A stretch of DNA of 64,000 bases from Voacanga thouarsii. Its lineage: Eukaryota; Streptophyta; Magnoliopsida; Gentianales; Apocynaceae. The notes below the pieces were generated by a model. It did not search any database. It was given only the letters and a program-made list of their open reading frames with translations, and was not told where the DNA came from. The position numbers and the translations under genes were made by a program. Positions 46,424-58,105 of the stretch are shown here, piece after piece (the stretch's first letter is position 1; each line of letters starts with the position of its first letter). The DNA lies in contig JANUWF010001696.1 in the NCBI GenBank assembly GCA_026120185.1, positions 682,001-746,000 on the forward strand. The letters run 5' to 3'.

Positions 46424-47895
46424 ACTTGAGCCAATCATTCATATATCGAATACCGAATGACTCAGCTTGTTTATCATGTTGCTTCTGGGAAAGTACTTTA
46501 GTGAGTGGATCAGCTATGTTCTGATCCATGGGAATTCTCTCTATCTTTACATCTCACCTATCTGTGATCTCTCTAATCAGATAATAGTTTCTGAGTACAT
46601 GCTTGGATCGTTGATGAGACTGTAGTTCCTTTGCTTGTGCAATGGCTCCATTTTTGTCATAAGACTAAAGTATCGGATCTACAATACTAGGCACCACTCC
46701 AAATTTAATGATGAACTTCTTGAGCCACACTACATCTTTAGCTGCTTCGAAAGTCGCGATGTACTCTGCTTTAGTTGTCGCATCAGTCGTACTCTCTTAT
46801 TTGGAAATTTTCCAACTTACTGCCCTACTACCTAGCATGAACACGTAACCGTATTGTGATTTGTTGTCGTCCTTATCGGACTGAAAACTGGCATCAATAT
46901 ACCATCTTACTTGCAAATCACCATATCCATATACCAAGAATACATCCTTAGTCCTTCGTAAGTACTTGAAGATATTCTTTATAACTACCTAATGACTTTT
47001 TCTAGGGTCAGATTGCTATCTGCTCGTTAAGCTAAGAGCATATGACACATCAGGCTTAGTACATATCATAGCATACGTGATAGATGCAATTGTCGAAGCA
47101 TACGGAAATCTACTCATATGATCCCTTTCAACTTATGTCTTTGGAGACATCGACTTTAAAAGGCTTACTCCAGGTGTCGTACGTGAAAATCCTCATTTGG
47201 ATTGATCCATGTTGAATCTTTTCAGCACTTTATCTATGTATGTAAATTGTAAAAGACCTAGCAACCTCCATGATCTATTTCTATAGATCTTTATTCCCAG
47301 AATATAAGTTACTTCTCCAAGGTCTTTTATGGAGAACATCTTTGATAACCAAATCTTTACAAATTGAAGAACAAAAACATCATTTCCTATTAGCAAAATA
47401 TCATCTACATAAAGCAATAAGAAATAACTGCATTCCCACTAACCTTCTTATACACACAAGGTTCATCCATGTTTTGAATGAAACCAAATTCTCTAATTGC
47501 CTAATCAAAATGGATAGTCCAACTCCTAATGCTTGCTTAAGTCCATAGATGGACCTTTGAAACTTGCAAACTTTTGTCGCATTTTTGGATGTGAAACCTT
47601 TAGGTTGTGTCATATACACTTCCTCGATCAGGTTTCCATTAAGGAAAGCTGTTTTTACATCTATTTGTCAAACCTCATAGTCGTAATGAGTGGCAAGTGC
47701 TAGGAGAAATCTTATGGATTTTAACATAGCGACTGGTGAAAAAGTTTTGTCATAGTCAACACTTTGCTGTTGCCAATAACCTTTTACAACTAGACATGCC
47801 TTATAGGTAACCACATTACCATCCATGTCCTTTTTCTTCTTGAAAACCTATTTACACCCTATAGGTTTAATTCCTTCGGGTGGATCAACTAAAGT
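46424..47895 (-). pseudogene. pol: Copia-III RT and RNase H (broken)
   Basis: RNase H keeps the parts lost in Copia-II: ASFQSDKDDNKS, TTDATTKAEYIAT (about 46743-46795), the YDKNGAIAQAKE segment and [37 protein letters not shown] in the frame 47193-47417, and [21 protein letters not shown] with [10 protein letters not shown] in 47401-47619, just upstream in reading direction. Stops fall between each of these frames. The order RT then RNase H, with integrase upstream, confirms copia. Confidence 0.92.
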
Positions 47896-48774
47896 TTATA
47901 CTTGGTTGTCATACTTGGAATCCATTTTTGACTTCATGGCTTCAAGCCATTTGTCAGATTTTGAACAATTCAGAATGTTCTTGTACATAGTAGGCTTATC
48001 TTCTTCTATGAGCAATATGTCATTGTAGTTACTTATGAGAAATCCAAATCTCTCAGATACCACTCGTATCCTACTCGACCTACGTGGCTCTTGTGTGTTA
48101 GAAGGTTCATCAATAGGTGTGGGTTCAAACAGTTCATCAATATTCATTTGTTCTTCTTGAACTTCACTAAAGTTAAGCTTGCTCCCACTATATCCTTTAA
48201 ACATGTGCTCCTTCTCTAAAAAGATAGCATGTTTTGAAATAAAAACTTTATTTTTCGTAGGAATATAGAAGTAATAGCTGAAGGACTCTTCCAAATATCC
48301 AACAAATAAACATTTGTCAAACTTACTTTCAAGTTTATCTACGATTGCCCTTTTAACAAAAGCAAGTCAACCCCAAATCCTTAAATGAGATAACTTTAGT
48401 CTCTTGCCAAAGAACAACTCTTAAGGAGTTGTATCAACTATTTTTTACGAAACTGTATTAAAATATAAATAGCAGTCTCCAGTGCATACCCCCAAAATGA
48501 TTTTGGTAACTCTGCAAAAGCTATCATGGTCCATTCCATATCTAGAAGGGTTTGATTCCTTCTCTCAGATACACCATTATGTTGAGGTATGTATGGTTGA
48601 GTCCATTGAGATAATATCCCATTATCTCTAAGATAACTTAGAAACTCTTAGCTTAAGTATTCACCTTCTCAATCGGATCTTAGAGTTTTAATACTTTTGC
48701 CAAGTTGTTTCTCTACTTCATTCTACAAGTCTTTGAACTTGTCAAATGCTTCACACTTGTATTTTATTCAATAA
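47896..48774 (-). pseudogene. pol: Copia-III integrase C-terminal part and linker
   Basis: Frame 47896-48294 gives ESFSYYFYIPTKNKVFISKH, an acidic linker with EEQMNIDELFEPTPIDEPS and PRRSSRIRVVSERFGF. Further right, broken frames give the LRIWG and ERRNQTLLDM-type blocks (48370-48570). The RTE LINE interrupts integrase beyond 48774. Confidence 0.9.
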
Positions 48775-48788
48775 AAATATCCATATCA
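48775..48788. repeat. Left target-site duplication of the RTE LINE
   Basis: AAATATCCATATCA here against AAATACCTATATCA at 52018-52031 (12 of 14 identical); uninterrupted Copia-II has AAATACCCATATCA at 41002-41015. A 14-bp duplication fits target-primed reverse transcription. Confidence 0.9.
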
Positions 48789-51700
48789 ACTCCGCCTGTG
48801 AGCTCTGTGGGCTTTGTCTGCAGTGTTCATTGCCGGCCTCAATCCCAGATAAAGGAGGAGAGCTGTGGTAAGGCTTGTGACGGCCAGCGTAAAATATAGT
48901 CATATCCATGAACTAATTGATTGACTTTGTGGGGGGCGTTCCCTACTCAGTGACGCGTTGCACTTCCTAGACCTAGGTATAGTGATAAATATGCAAGGGT
49001 TGCTAGGCATTGCATAGAAGCAATGTTCCATGTCGATCCCCGGATACAATGTCAAATATGCAAGGGTGTTAGGTAAAAAAGATAATCTATAGGGATAGGA
49101 TATGTCTCGCTACATGGAATATATGATCTTTGATTGGTAGATTGACAGAACTAGTTGAGGTAGTATAGAGGAAAAAGATTAGCATTTTGTGTCTTCAGGA
49201 AACTAAGCGGGTAGGAGCGAAGGCGAGAGTAGTATCTTCGTGCGGTTATAAGCTTTGGTATTTAGGTAAAGTTAGGAATAGAAATGGAGTCGGAATTATT
49301 ATTGACCGTAAGTTTATTAATGATGTGGTTGAAGTACAGAGGAAGAGTGATAGGATTTTAAGTGTCAAGATCATGATTAGCGGTGAGATTATTACTGTTA
49401 TTAGTGCGTATGCGCCGCAAGTGGGACTCGATGATTTGGTTAGACAAAAATTTTGGAATTATTTAGATGAGATTGTTTAGAGTGTACCGTGTGCCGAAAA
49501 GCTTTTTATTAGTGGTGATCTAAACAGACATGTGGGTACTGATTAGAGCGAGTTTGAGAATGTTCATGAAGGTTAGGGTTTCGGAGCTAAGAACAAAGCA
49601 GGAACTGCTATTCTTAACTTTGCCTTGGCCTATGATTTGACCATAGCAAACACTTGGTTAAGAAGGAAGATTCTCACTTAGTGGCCTTTAGAAGCAGGTT
49701 AAATGCGAGACGGATAGACTTCTTTATTATGAGGCATAGGTTTCGTAATGGTTGTACGGATTGTAAAGTTATTCCAGGAGAGAATGTAGTTATGCAACAC
49801 AGGTTGTTGGTCCTCGATTTTAATTTTAGAAAAATGAGTAAGTAGTGGAATCTTCGGGTTGACCCTAGGATCAAGTGGTGGAAGCTTCAGGGGGATGAAA
49901 GAATAGCCTTTGTTAATAAGGTAGTTGAGACAGATAACCAGTTTTCTGATATGGATTCGAATCCAGATACTATGTGGAGAAAAATGGCTTAATATATTAG
50001 AACAGTAGCTAAGGAAGTTCTTGGGGAATCTAAAGGAAAAGTACCTCTAAACAACGACATGTTATGGTGGAACAACGAAGTGAAAGACGCTGTAAGGAGT
50101 AAAAGTGAGTGCTATAGAATCTTAGAGAAGTGTAGGAATGATGAGAATTTTGAGAAATGCAAAGTTGCATGAAGAAAAGCTAATGAAGCTGTTAGCAAAG
50201 AAAGATCCATAGTTTACAATGATTTTATATGAAATGTTAGATACCAAAGATGGGGAGAAGAATATATATAGACGGGCACGTTACAGGGAAAAGAAGATGA
50301 GAGATATAGGTGTGGTGAAATGTGTAAAGGATGAAAACCACAGAGTTTAACTTAAGGACGAAGAAATAAAGGAGAGATGGAGATCGTATTTTGATAAGTT
50401 ATTTAACAGAAGTCAAGTCCAAGTTCTGAGTGTAGGTAGCCTGGTAATTTTGAATGAAGAGGTTAACCGTGTATAGATTCGTCGTATTCAGAAGCATGAA
50501 GTCCGAGATGCCTTTAAAAGGATGAGTCCAAAAAATGCAGTAGGACCAGATGGTATACTGAATGAGGTTTGGAAGTATTTATGATAGATAGGTATTACGT
50601 GGCTAACAAGCCTGTCCAACCATATATATAGAGTTAATAAGATGCCTACAGAGTGGAGGAAGAGGACTTTGATTCCTCTGTGCAAGAATAAAGAGGATTT
50701 TCAAGATTGTGCCAAGTACCGTAGGATTAAACTCATGAGTTATACTATAAAGCTTTAGGAGAGACTGATTAAACAGAGGTTACGGGGCATTATACAAATT
50801 TTAGATAATCAGTTTTGTTTTATGCCTGGGCATTCCACTACGAAGGTAATTCATTTATTATGGCAGATGATTAAATATTATAGGGAGAGGAAGAAAGATT
50901 CACATATAGTATTTATTGACCTGGAAAAAGCCTATGATAAGGTGCCTAGAGAAGTAATTTGGTGGGTGCTGGCCAAGAAAGATGTATCAATAAAGTATAT
51001 TACTCTTATTAAAGATATGTATAAGGGAGCATGTACAAGTGTAAAGACTTGCGCAGGAGTGACTGTAGAGTTCCCTATTACTATCGGGGTGCATCAAGGA
51101 TTAGTGCTTAGCCCTTTCCTCTTTGCAACCGTTATGGATGAATTGACACGAACTATACAAGAGGTTGTGCCATAGTTTATGTCATTTGCGGATGATATTA
51201 TGTTGACTGATGAGACTAGAATCGGTGTAAATGCTAAATTGGAGTTGTGGCCACATACATTGGAATCCAAGGGCTTTAGAATTAATAGGAATAAAACAGA
51301 GTATATAGAATGCAAGTTTAGTGGTAGCAGAAATATAGCCCAGAGTGTAACTTTGGAAGGCAGAAATATATCGTTAGTTGATTGCTTCCGATATCTAGGA
51401 TCTATTATTCAGAAAGACAGAGAGCTTGATAGCAAAGTTGCATATCGAGTTAAGGATAGTTAGTTGAAATGGAGGAGTACGACTGGTCTTCTATATGATC
51501 GTAATGTACCATTGAATATAAAAGAAAAGTTCTACAGGACAACCGTAAGACCTGCCTTGTTATATGGTACGAAAGGTTGGGCAGCTAAAAGGTGTCATAT
51601 TCAAAAAATAAAAGTAGTTGAGATGTGTATGTTACGGTGGATGTGTGAATATACTAGAAAGGATAAAATTAGAAATGAGACCATTAGGGAAAAGGTGGGT

Positions 51701-52017
51701 GTGGCATCTATTGAGGAAAAGATAAGAGAAAGTCATCTGCGTTGGTATAAGCATGTTCACAGAAGACCGAGGGAAGCTCCTGTTAGGACGATGGAGAGAG
51801 TGAGGAAGGATAGGTTAGACAGAGGTAGAGGTAGTCCTAAAACGACATGGATAAAGGTGATTAGGAGAGATATATTTTTTTTAGATTTGGATGAGAGTAT
51901 GCCATTTGATAGAAGAAAGTGGCGAGAGAGGATTCATATGGATGACCACACGTTGCCTGACGTTAGTTCATGTAGCTGACCCCAAGTTACTTGGGATTAA
52001 GGGTTAGTTTGTTGTAC
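48789..52017 (+). mobile_element. RTE-clade LINE, near full length (about 3.23 kb)
   Basis: A GC-richer 5' part (48789-48900, including AGGAGGAG and GACGGCCAGCGT) precedes one degenerate ORF with AP-type endonuclease then reverse transcriptase, no gag-like ORF, and a 3' end ACCCCAAGTTACTTGGG plus TTGTTGT. This domain content, length and tail define plant RTE. Flanked by a 14-bp duplication. It was inserted in the integrase region of Copia-III, on the opposite strand. Confidence 0.92.
49090..51979 (+). pseudogene. RTE ORF: endonuclease and reverse transcriptase (broken)
   Basis: Endonuclease: a TWNI-like start near 49110, CLQETKRVGAKAR (49190), NGVGIIIDRKF, ISAYAPQVGLDD (about 49400), and after a stop ISGDLNRHVG, which corresponds to the catalytic GDFN/GDLN motif, then LNARRIDFFIMR (about 49700). 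The terminal SDH-like motif is changed to MQHRL. RT: KNAVGPDG region (50530), then frame 50822-51175 with MPGHSTTKVI, IVFIDLEKAYDKVPRE (catalytic D), GVHQGLVLSPFLF, and after a stop SFADDIMLTDE (51182-51215; FADD catalytic pair). C-terminal part 51464-51979 includes RPALLYGTKGW, a CYS-rich LRWMCEYTRKDKIRNE stretch and SHLRWYKHVHRRP. At least ten stops or shifts; inactive. Confidence 0.93.
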
Positions 52018-52031
52018 AAATACCTATATCA

Positions 52032-52560
52032 TGAATAGTCATCGATGAAGGTTATAAAGTAGTGATAACCTCCACTTGCTTGTATAGACATTGGGCCATA
52101 TACATCTATATGTATTAGTCCTAATAACTCTTTAGCCCAATTTCCTTTTCCAGAAAATGGAAGTTTAGTCATTTTACCATGTAAGCAAGATTTGTATGTG
52201 TCATATGATTCATAATCAAATGACCCCAAGTCACCCAACTTGCATAACTTAGACACGCATTTTTCATTTACATGGTCTAAACGATAATGCCATAAGTAAA
52301 ATGAGATTGAGTTATCTTTTCTTTATTTCTTTAGATTTATATTGAGAATTAGATTATCCATGTCTAGAACATATAAACCATTAACTAAAGTTGCAGAACA
52401 ATAATAGATATCATTTACTGAAAAAGAACAATATTTATAGTTAAAATTTAAATGAAATCCAAATAAGTCTAAACAAGCAACTGATATAATGTTTTCTAAT
52501 AAAACTGGTATAAAATAGCAGCTTTAAAGTTCTAAAATTATTCCGGACGGTAGATTCAGA
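52032..52560 (-). pseudogene. pol: Copia-III integrase N-terminal part and pre-integrase region
   Basis: Frame 52029-52256 has CLHGKMTKLPF (second half of the HHCC zinc motif) and LLGLIHIDVYGPMS with the first catalytic aspartate, ending FITFIDDYS just before the LINE. To the right, 52260-52560 holds broken pre-integrase sequence with no long frame. Confidence 0.88.
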
Positions 52561-52900
52561 TAATAAGTCCCCACAGCTAGTGTTGTAACCTCTGCTCCAT
52601 TTGCAGCTCGCAGGTCCACATCGCCCCTTTCTAGCCTTCTACTGCCCTTTAGCCTCTACAAATTATTGCATAAATGAGATCTACAACCGGTATCCAATAC
52701 CTATATCTTATTACTAAAGGCAATATTAATCTCAATTATAAACATACCAGGAGTAGAAGTAAAAGTGCTTGCCAGCTTCCCATTCTCCTTCTTTTCCTTT
52801 ACGGTCTCCAAATAGGCCTTACAGTTGCACCTCCAATGGCCTATCTTGCCACAATGAAGACATGGGCCTTTAGTGGATGCTTCCTTCTTCTTCACGCCTC
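52561..52900 (-). pseudogene. Copia-III protease and gag zinc knuckle
   Basis: On the minus strand a short frame (52701-52895) has CLHCGKIGHWRCNC, an intact CX2CX4HX4C nucleocapsid knuckle, and leads to TPGMFIIEINIAFSNKI. The protease that follows corresponds to 41294-41791 of Copia-II, but the DTG region is altered (about 52660-52700). Confidence 0.83.
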
Positions 52901-53585
52901 ATTTGGGCTTGGTAGGATTAATCTTCTTTTTCTTGGGAACTTTCTTCTTACAAGACGAAGAACCTACTAGCAAGATCGCCTTATCGTCCTTCTTCATGGA
53001 AGTTTCAGCAGTCCTAAGCAAATTGATAAACTCATGTATGGTGGTCTTAATATTATTTATGTGGTAGTTAATCACAAATTGTGAAAAACTACTTAGTAAT
53101 GATTGTAGAATTAAGTCAACACTTAAATCATGATCCATTATGAAACTAAGAGACCCAAGCTTTTTAATATATTCCAACATTTGCAGCCTATGAGCGGCCA
53201 CTGAAGCACCCTTAACCATCTTAGAACAGAAAAGTTGCTTAGAGATCTCATATCTCTCAGTTCTAGCTTGTTTATCAAACAGTTCTTTAAGATGAAACAT
53301 AATGGTTTGAGCATCCATATGCTCATTCTGTTTTTGTAACTCATGAGTCATTGATGCCAGCATAATACATGATGTAGTGTCACTATCCTTCTTGTACTTC
53401 TTGTGGATAGCATGCTCATCAGCAGGAGCATCTTTAGCTGGAAGTGACGGAATAGGAGCATCTAGCACGTAGAGCAACTTTTCCGACCTGAGAATGACTC
53501 TCAAGTTTTTATACCAATCCAAATAGTTTGATTCGGAGAGCTTATTTATTTCCAAAATGCTACGCAAGTTTAGGATTGTCGACCT
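52899..53585 (-). pseudogene. gag: Copia-III gag (long open frame, 222 codons)
   Basis: The best preserved coding stretch of the window: 52899-53567 is open on the minus strand. It reads LEINKLSESNYLDWYKNLRV, then SCIMLASMTHELQKQ, TIMFHLKELFD, LILQSLLSSFSQFVIN and a lysine-rich end, i.e. the whole UBN2-type copia capsid. No ATG is evident at the start (the frame opens at a TTG near 53567), so the true start was lost or lies slightly upstream. A stop separates it from the zinc-knuckle frame. Confidence 0.92.
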
Positions 53586-55363
53586 AATGCAAGTGACCTA
53601 GATGTAAATATAGAATAATTAGAACATGTATATGCTCATGATATGCACGTAATTAGGTCTTTAATTAAACACATTTTTATTCCACTATTTTACTCAAATC
53701 AATAGCCCCCACTATTAACTCGGGAAAGCTCGTTGGAAGCTTTCCTAGTAGACCAGTATCTAAATTCCTTAGAAATGACCTTGGGTTTGCCAACAAGCCA
53801 CTCTTAAGTTCAGTGGTAGGTATCCAATACCAATTACATCAAATGTAACTACTATATCATTTGGTGATTAACTTCTTTTAATCACTAAAGTATTTAATAC
53901 TATCCCAACATTTCCTCTAATATTCTTTATGCTTGGGTTAGCCCAACCAGGATAAAGAAATTAGTTAAACTCAACCCATTAATCTAGAATTAAATTCCAT
54001 AGCTTGAACATACTCAATGTCAAGTAGGCTTGGGTATGCCCAACAACCTGGTCTCAAAAAAGAGCTCTCGTTCTTACTATATTAATGGAAGGCATTAGAT
54101 TTAATATTATTTGAGGGATTTATTCCTTTTAGTTATCTCATCGTTTGGCATGCATTCAATTTATCGATAAGTAACATAAATTGATAAACATGGTAATAAA
54201 CAATTACGTGACATGATTATGGACTCTCTAGATTAATTTCCTCGAGCCATCAAGGAAATTAATATGGTCAGCCCTATGTGTTCATGCTTAATTATAGTAG
54301 AATGTCATACCATCTCGCTTCATTTTGATTACCATCTTCAAAATCTTGTAAAATTAAATTCTACCTCATTCTAACCTATATAAACTAATTACATAGATTT
54401 GAAAAGGAAGAAACCTTGAGTTACATTCGAGGGAAGTTAGATGAGAAAAGAATTACATAAGAATTTTTAGATTAGACAGGATGCGCAGGCCCAATTTAAA
54501 TAAAACAAAAGCGATAAAGATGCACGAATAGATAAGTTTGATCTTAGTCCATAATCATCCACCATGCCAAAAAAAAAAAAAAAGTGCATAAAATACAAAT
54601 ATATCAAGCATCCACTGTACAAACATCCAAAATTAGTATTTTGGAGAAATCTGGGTCCAAAATCAAATTTTGAAAAGTTCTGAGTCGAAATAAAATTTTT
54701 AGAAAATTATGGGTCCTACATGTAATTTTAAAAATATTTTTATCCAAAATCATGGGTTTCAAATAAATTCTAATCATTATTAGAACCTATTCTCAAAATT
54801 AGAAAAGATAAAAAAAAAAAATTTAATAAAACAATGCTAGAACAGAGTTCACCTGGTGCCAGGTTGGTTGAACAGAGTGCACCCGGTGCCAGGTTTGCTC
54901 TGGAGGCATGCACAGGGGAAGAACAGAGTGTACCTGGTGCCAGATAGGTCAAACATACCTGGTGCTAGGTAGGCTTTGGAGGTGAAAAAATCATTGTTCA
55001 TCTTGTTCACCGAATTTTGCTGTAAATTTTCCATGAACATCAACGAGATTTTCATACCGTTCGAAACAATTTTGATTTCAAGCATTGTTAATCAATATTA
55101 ACAACCAACGATAATCTACATCACAATTTAAACAACAATCCAAATTGTTGAATCAAAATCTTAGTGGTAGAAAATCTTATGTCAAAATAGAGACCCATAT
55201 GGAAACAACTTCCAACCAATTTTCAATGACCCAGAGACTCTTCAAACCAGAAAATCCAGACACGCCATACAAAGTAGTAGACATACAATCACAATGATCA
55301 TATAGTTACATGCCCAAAAAAGATTTCAAAGTGATTAAAGACCCATTAAAGCACAAACACGAA
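53586..55363 (-). mobile_element. Copia-III untranslated leader
   Basis: Noncoding, 1.78 kb, collinear with the Copia-II leader. Includes an A-run (about 54567-54583), a second A-rich run (54811-54824) and the GC-rich repeat patch 54838-54985. Confidence 0.8.
54838..54985 (-). repeat. GC-rich tandem patch in the Copia-III leader
   Basis: Units AACAGAGTGCACCYGGTGCC repeat with drift four times. On the minus strand they translate to repeated NLAPG-LCS motifs (54770-54952, 54849-55085), a by-product of the repeat rather than a gene. Confidence 0.85.
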
Positions 55364-55376
55364 GGCTCTGATACCA
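55364..55376 (-). promoter_or_regulatory. Copia-III primer binding site (initiator Met tRNA)
   Basis: Minus strand TGGTATCAGAGCC, perfect, one base from the LTR end at 55378. Confidence 0.93.
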
Positions 55377-55377
55377 T

Positions 55378-57014
55378 TGCTGGGATTTCATTAAATTTAT
55401 CAAATAAGAACGCAGTGAAGAGAACTATGAAATCTAAACCCAAAGATCATGTGTTTGCAATTAAAATGGAGATTACCTTCTATGGCAAAAAACAAAAAAT
55501 TTTCTTGCGCGAAATCCTCTACTTTGATCGTCTACCTTGCACCACTACAATCCAAGAGTAGGATTGTCTCTAGCAGTAATCCATACAAGGTTGAATCGCT
55601 CACAAGCCCGCTCAAATCTATGCTAGTAGAATAGGAGCGGTTAGGTTTTAATTAGAGAAGAAAAGGACGAAGAAGAAGGTCCGAAAATCCTTCTTGTGAT
55701 TGCCTAAACTCTCACGCAGCAATAGGGAACGTTTCCCATGTTTATAAGTTTTAGGATTTGTATTAATTGCAATTAAGTCCTCCAAGATCTAATTTCTACA
55801 ATTGGAACCTTAAAGTTTATATAGTGGCAATCAAGTCCCATGCATTATAACAAACTTATAATTCACCTATAAATATATTTTATTCTCTTAATTAATCTTA
55901 CAATTTTATCAAATAATATATATTAAGCATTAAAAGATTTACTGTATATGACCCATTAGGTTTCCTGGTCTTATTGGTAGCATAATATGAATTAATTCTA
56001 ACAGCTTTAGAATTAATAATCCTAAATAAAATATAGGATTAATTTATTAATTCTCAAATTAATAAATTCATATTTAGCATATCAAGAGTGACATTTAGCA
56101 ATGACTCCTGATCACCCATAAGTCCAGAAAGTCAAGTGGCTTAACGTGAACCTTTTAATGGCAAATAACTAGTGCTATAAACTCTTTACACCATACTAGA
56201 TCTAGAGCATAGAATTAGTGCTAACTAAATCAAGAATATTATTAATTCTGGCCTGAATATTTAGTACTTGTTCAAGAAATCCATTACTCGATATATGTAA
56301 AAAATTTGGAACTATTTCCAACACATAGTCGCCTTGACCAAGGACTTCATGAGTAATGTTTTTTCTACAAGTGGCCCTGAGATATACTCTCCTACTATTA
56401 GGAGTAGTGAATCCTTTATTAACCCTCTTAGATATTTTTATTTACTTTACATTGTACCCAATATCCGTTTCATAGGTGGTCCTTGTAAAACTCCAACTAT
56501 TAGAATGAAAGTACAACACTCGATAAACAAAATACCTTGGAGATCTCAAGTCTAAGGATACTTGCACACTTGCTATAATAAGATGCTATCACTGACACCC
56601 AATAGGTTATCTAAGTGATTATCTCATAGCTAGGTCATCCAATAAGCTTATTCATATAACAAGCATCCATATATTAATCCCAAGTATCAAAATACTCACG
56701 GTTATGAGAACTACCGCTTAATTCAATTAAGGGATATAACATGTGCTTGTCTTGGCGTATTAATAATATCCCATCTCATTAATACTATGATCAGGGATTC
56801 TTGCAGCACAGACACTACATAGTATAGTAGGAATCTCACATCATAATCTCTTATACGATTTCCTTAACACTGTGCTGTACTAGGGACTTTATCGAATAGT
56901 TTATACGCGTATTCAAATATAACAATAAAACTAAAAGATAAAGAATGCCTCTTCTATTAATTATTATGCAATATACGTAGTACAAGTGATTACCTGTAGG
57001 TCACAACACTAACA
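55378..57014 (-). mobile_element. Copia-III 5' LTR (1637 bp)
   Basis: Plus-strand ends TGCTGGGATTTC and AACACTAACA. Collinear with 44748-46410 but visibly diverged (for example 3 differences in the terminal 29 bases), so the insertion is old. It is followed by ATCTT, the right target duplication. Confidence 0.9.
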
Positions 57015-58105
57015 ATCTTCTATAGCAAAAAACAAAGTTTCCTTGTGCCAACCAAGGAACCGATTCCTCTGTTTTGATCGTCTACTCAGCACCACTACAA
57101 TCAAAGAGTAGGATTTTTTCTAGCAGTAATCCACATAAGGTTGAATTGCTCACAAAATCTGCTCAAAACTATGCTAGTAGAAGAGGAGCGGCTAGGTTTA
57201 ATGGGAGAAGAACAAGAAGAAGAAGAGGGATGTTCGAACTCACTCTTCTATTTTTCAATGTTCAACTCCTAGTAGCAAAAGAATGATTCCTTATTTATAG
57301 TTTTAAGATTTGTGTTAGTTGCAATTAAGTCCTCCAAGATCTAATGTCTACAATTGGACCCTTAAAGTTTATATAATTGCAACCAAGTCCCATGAATTAT
57401 AACAAACTTATAATTCACCTATAAATATATTTTCTTCAATTAATTAACCCCACAATATTATTAAATAATATATATTGATTATTCAAACCTTTATTGTATG
57501 TGACCCATTAGGTTTCCTGGTCTTAGTAGTAGCATAATATGAATTAATTCTAACAGCTTTAGAATTAATAATCCTAAATAAAATATAGGATTAATTTATT
57601 AATTATCTAATTAATAAATTCATATTTTACAGATTAAGAGAGACATCTAGCAATGACTCTTGATCACCCAAATGTCCAAAAAGTCAAGTGACTTAACATG
57701 AACATTTCAATAGCAAATAACCAGTGCAATAAACTCCTTTCAACATACTATAACTCATTTGGTCTAGAGTATGGAATTAGTGCCAACTCCATCCAAAATA
57801 TTATTAATTCTGGCTCGAATATTTTTGTACTTTTTCAAGAAATCCATTACTCAATATGTGTATCAAATTTGGAACTATTTCCAACACATAGTTACATTGG
57901 CCAAGAACTTCATGAGTATTGATTTCTACAAGTGGCCCTGAGATATACTCTCCTACTATTAGGAGTGGTGAATCATTTATGGACCTTCTTCGCTATTTTT
58001 GTTTACTTTACATTGTACCCAATATTCATTCCATAGGAAGTCCTTAAAAGACTCCAAAGATTAGAATCAAAATACAATGCTCAATAAACAAAATACCTTG
58101 GAGGT
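57015..58105 (-). mobile_element. Copia-II 5' LTR, remaining part (truncated)
   Basis: Picks up exactly where 44747 stopped and parallels 30203-31300 of the 3' LTR. A TATA-like motif on the minus strand (ACTATAAATAAGG, about 57290-57302) is a candidate promoter. The last roughly 470 bp, including the TG end and target duplication, are missing: the sequence changes at 58105/58106 into L-E'. Confidence 0.88.

Noticed and set aside
54770..55085. Protein with NLAPG-LCS repeats
   Set aside because: It is the translation of a tandem GC-rich DNA repeat in a copia leader, in more than one frame and without a conserved start.
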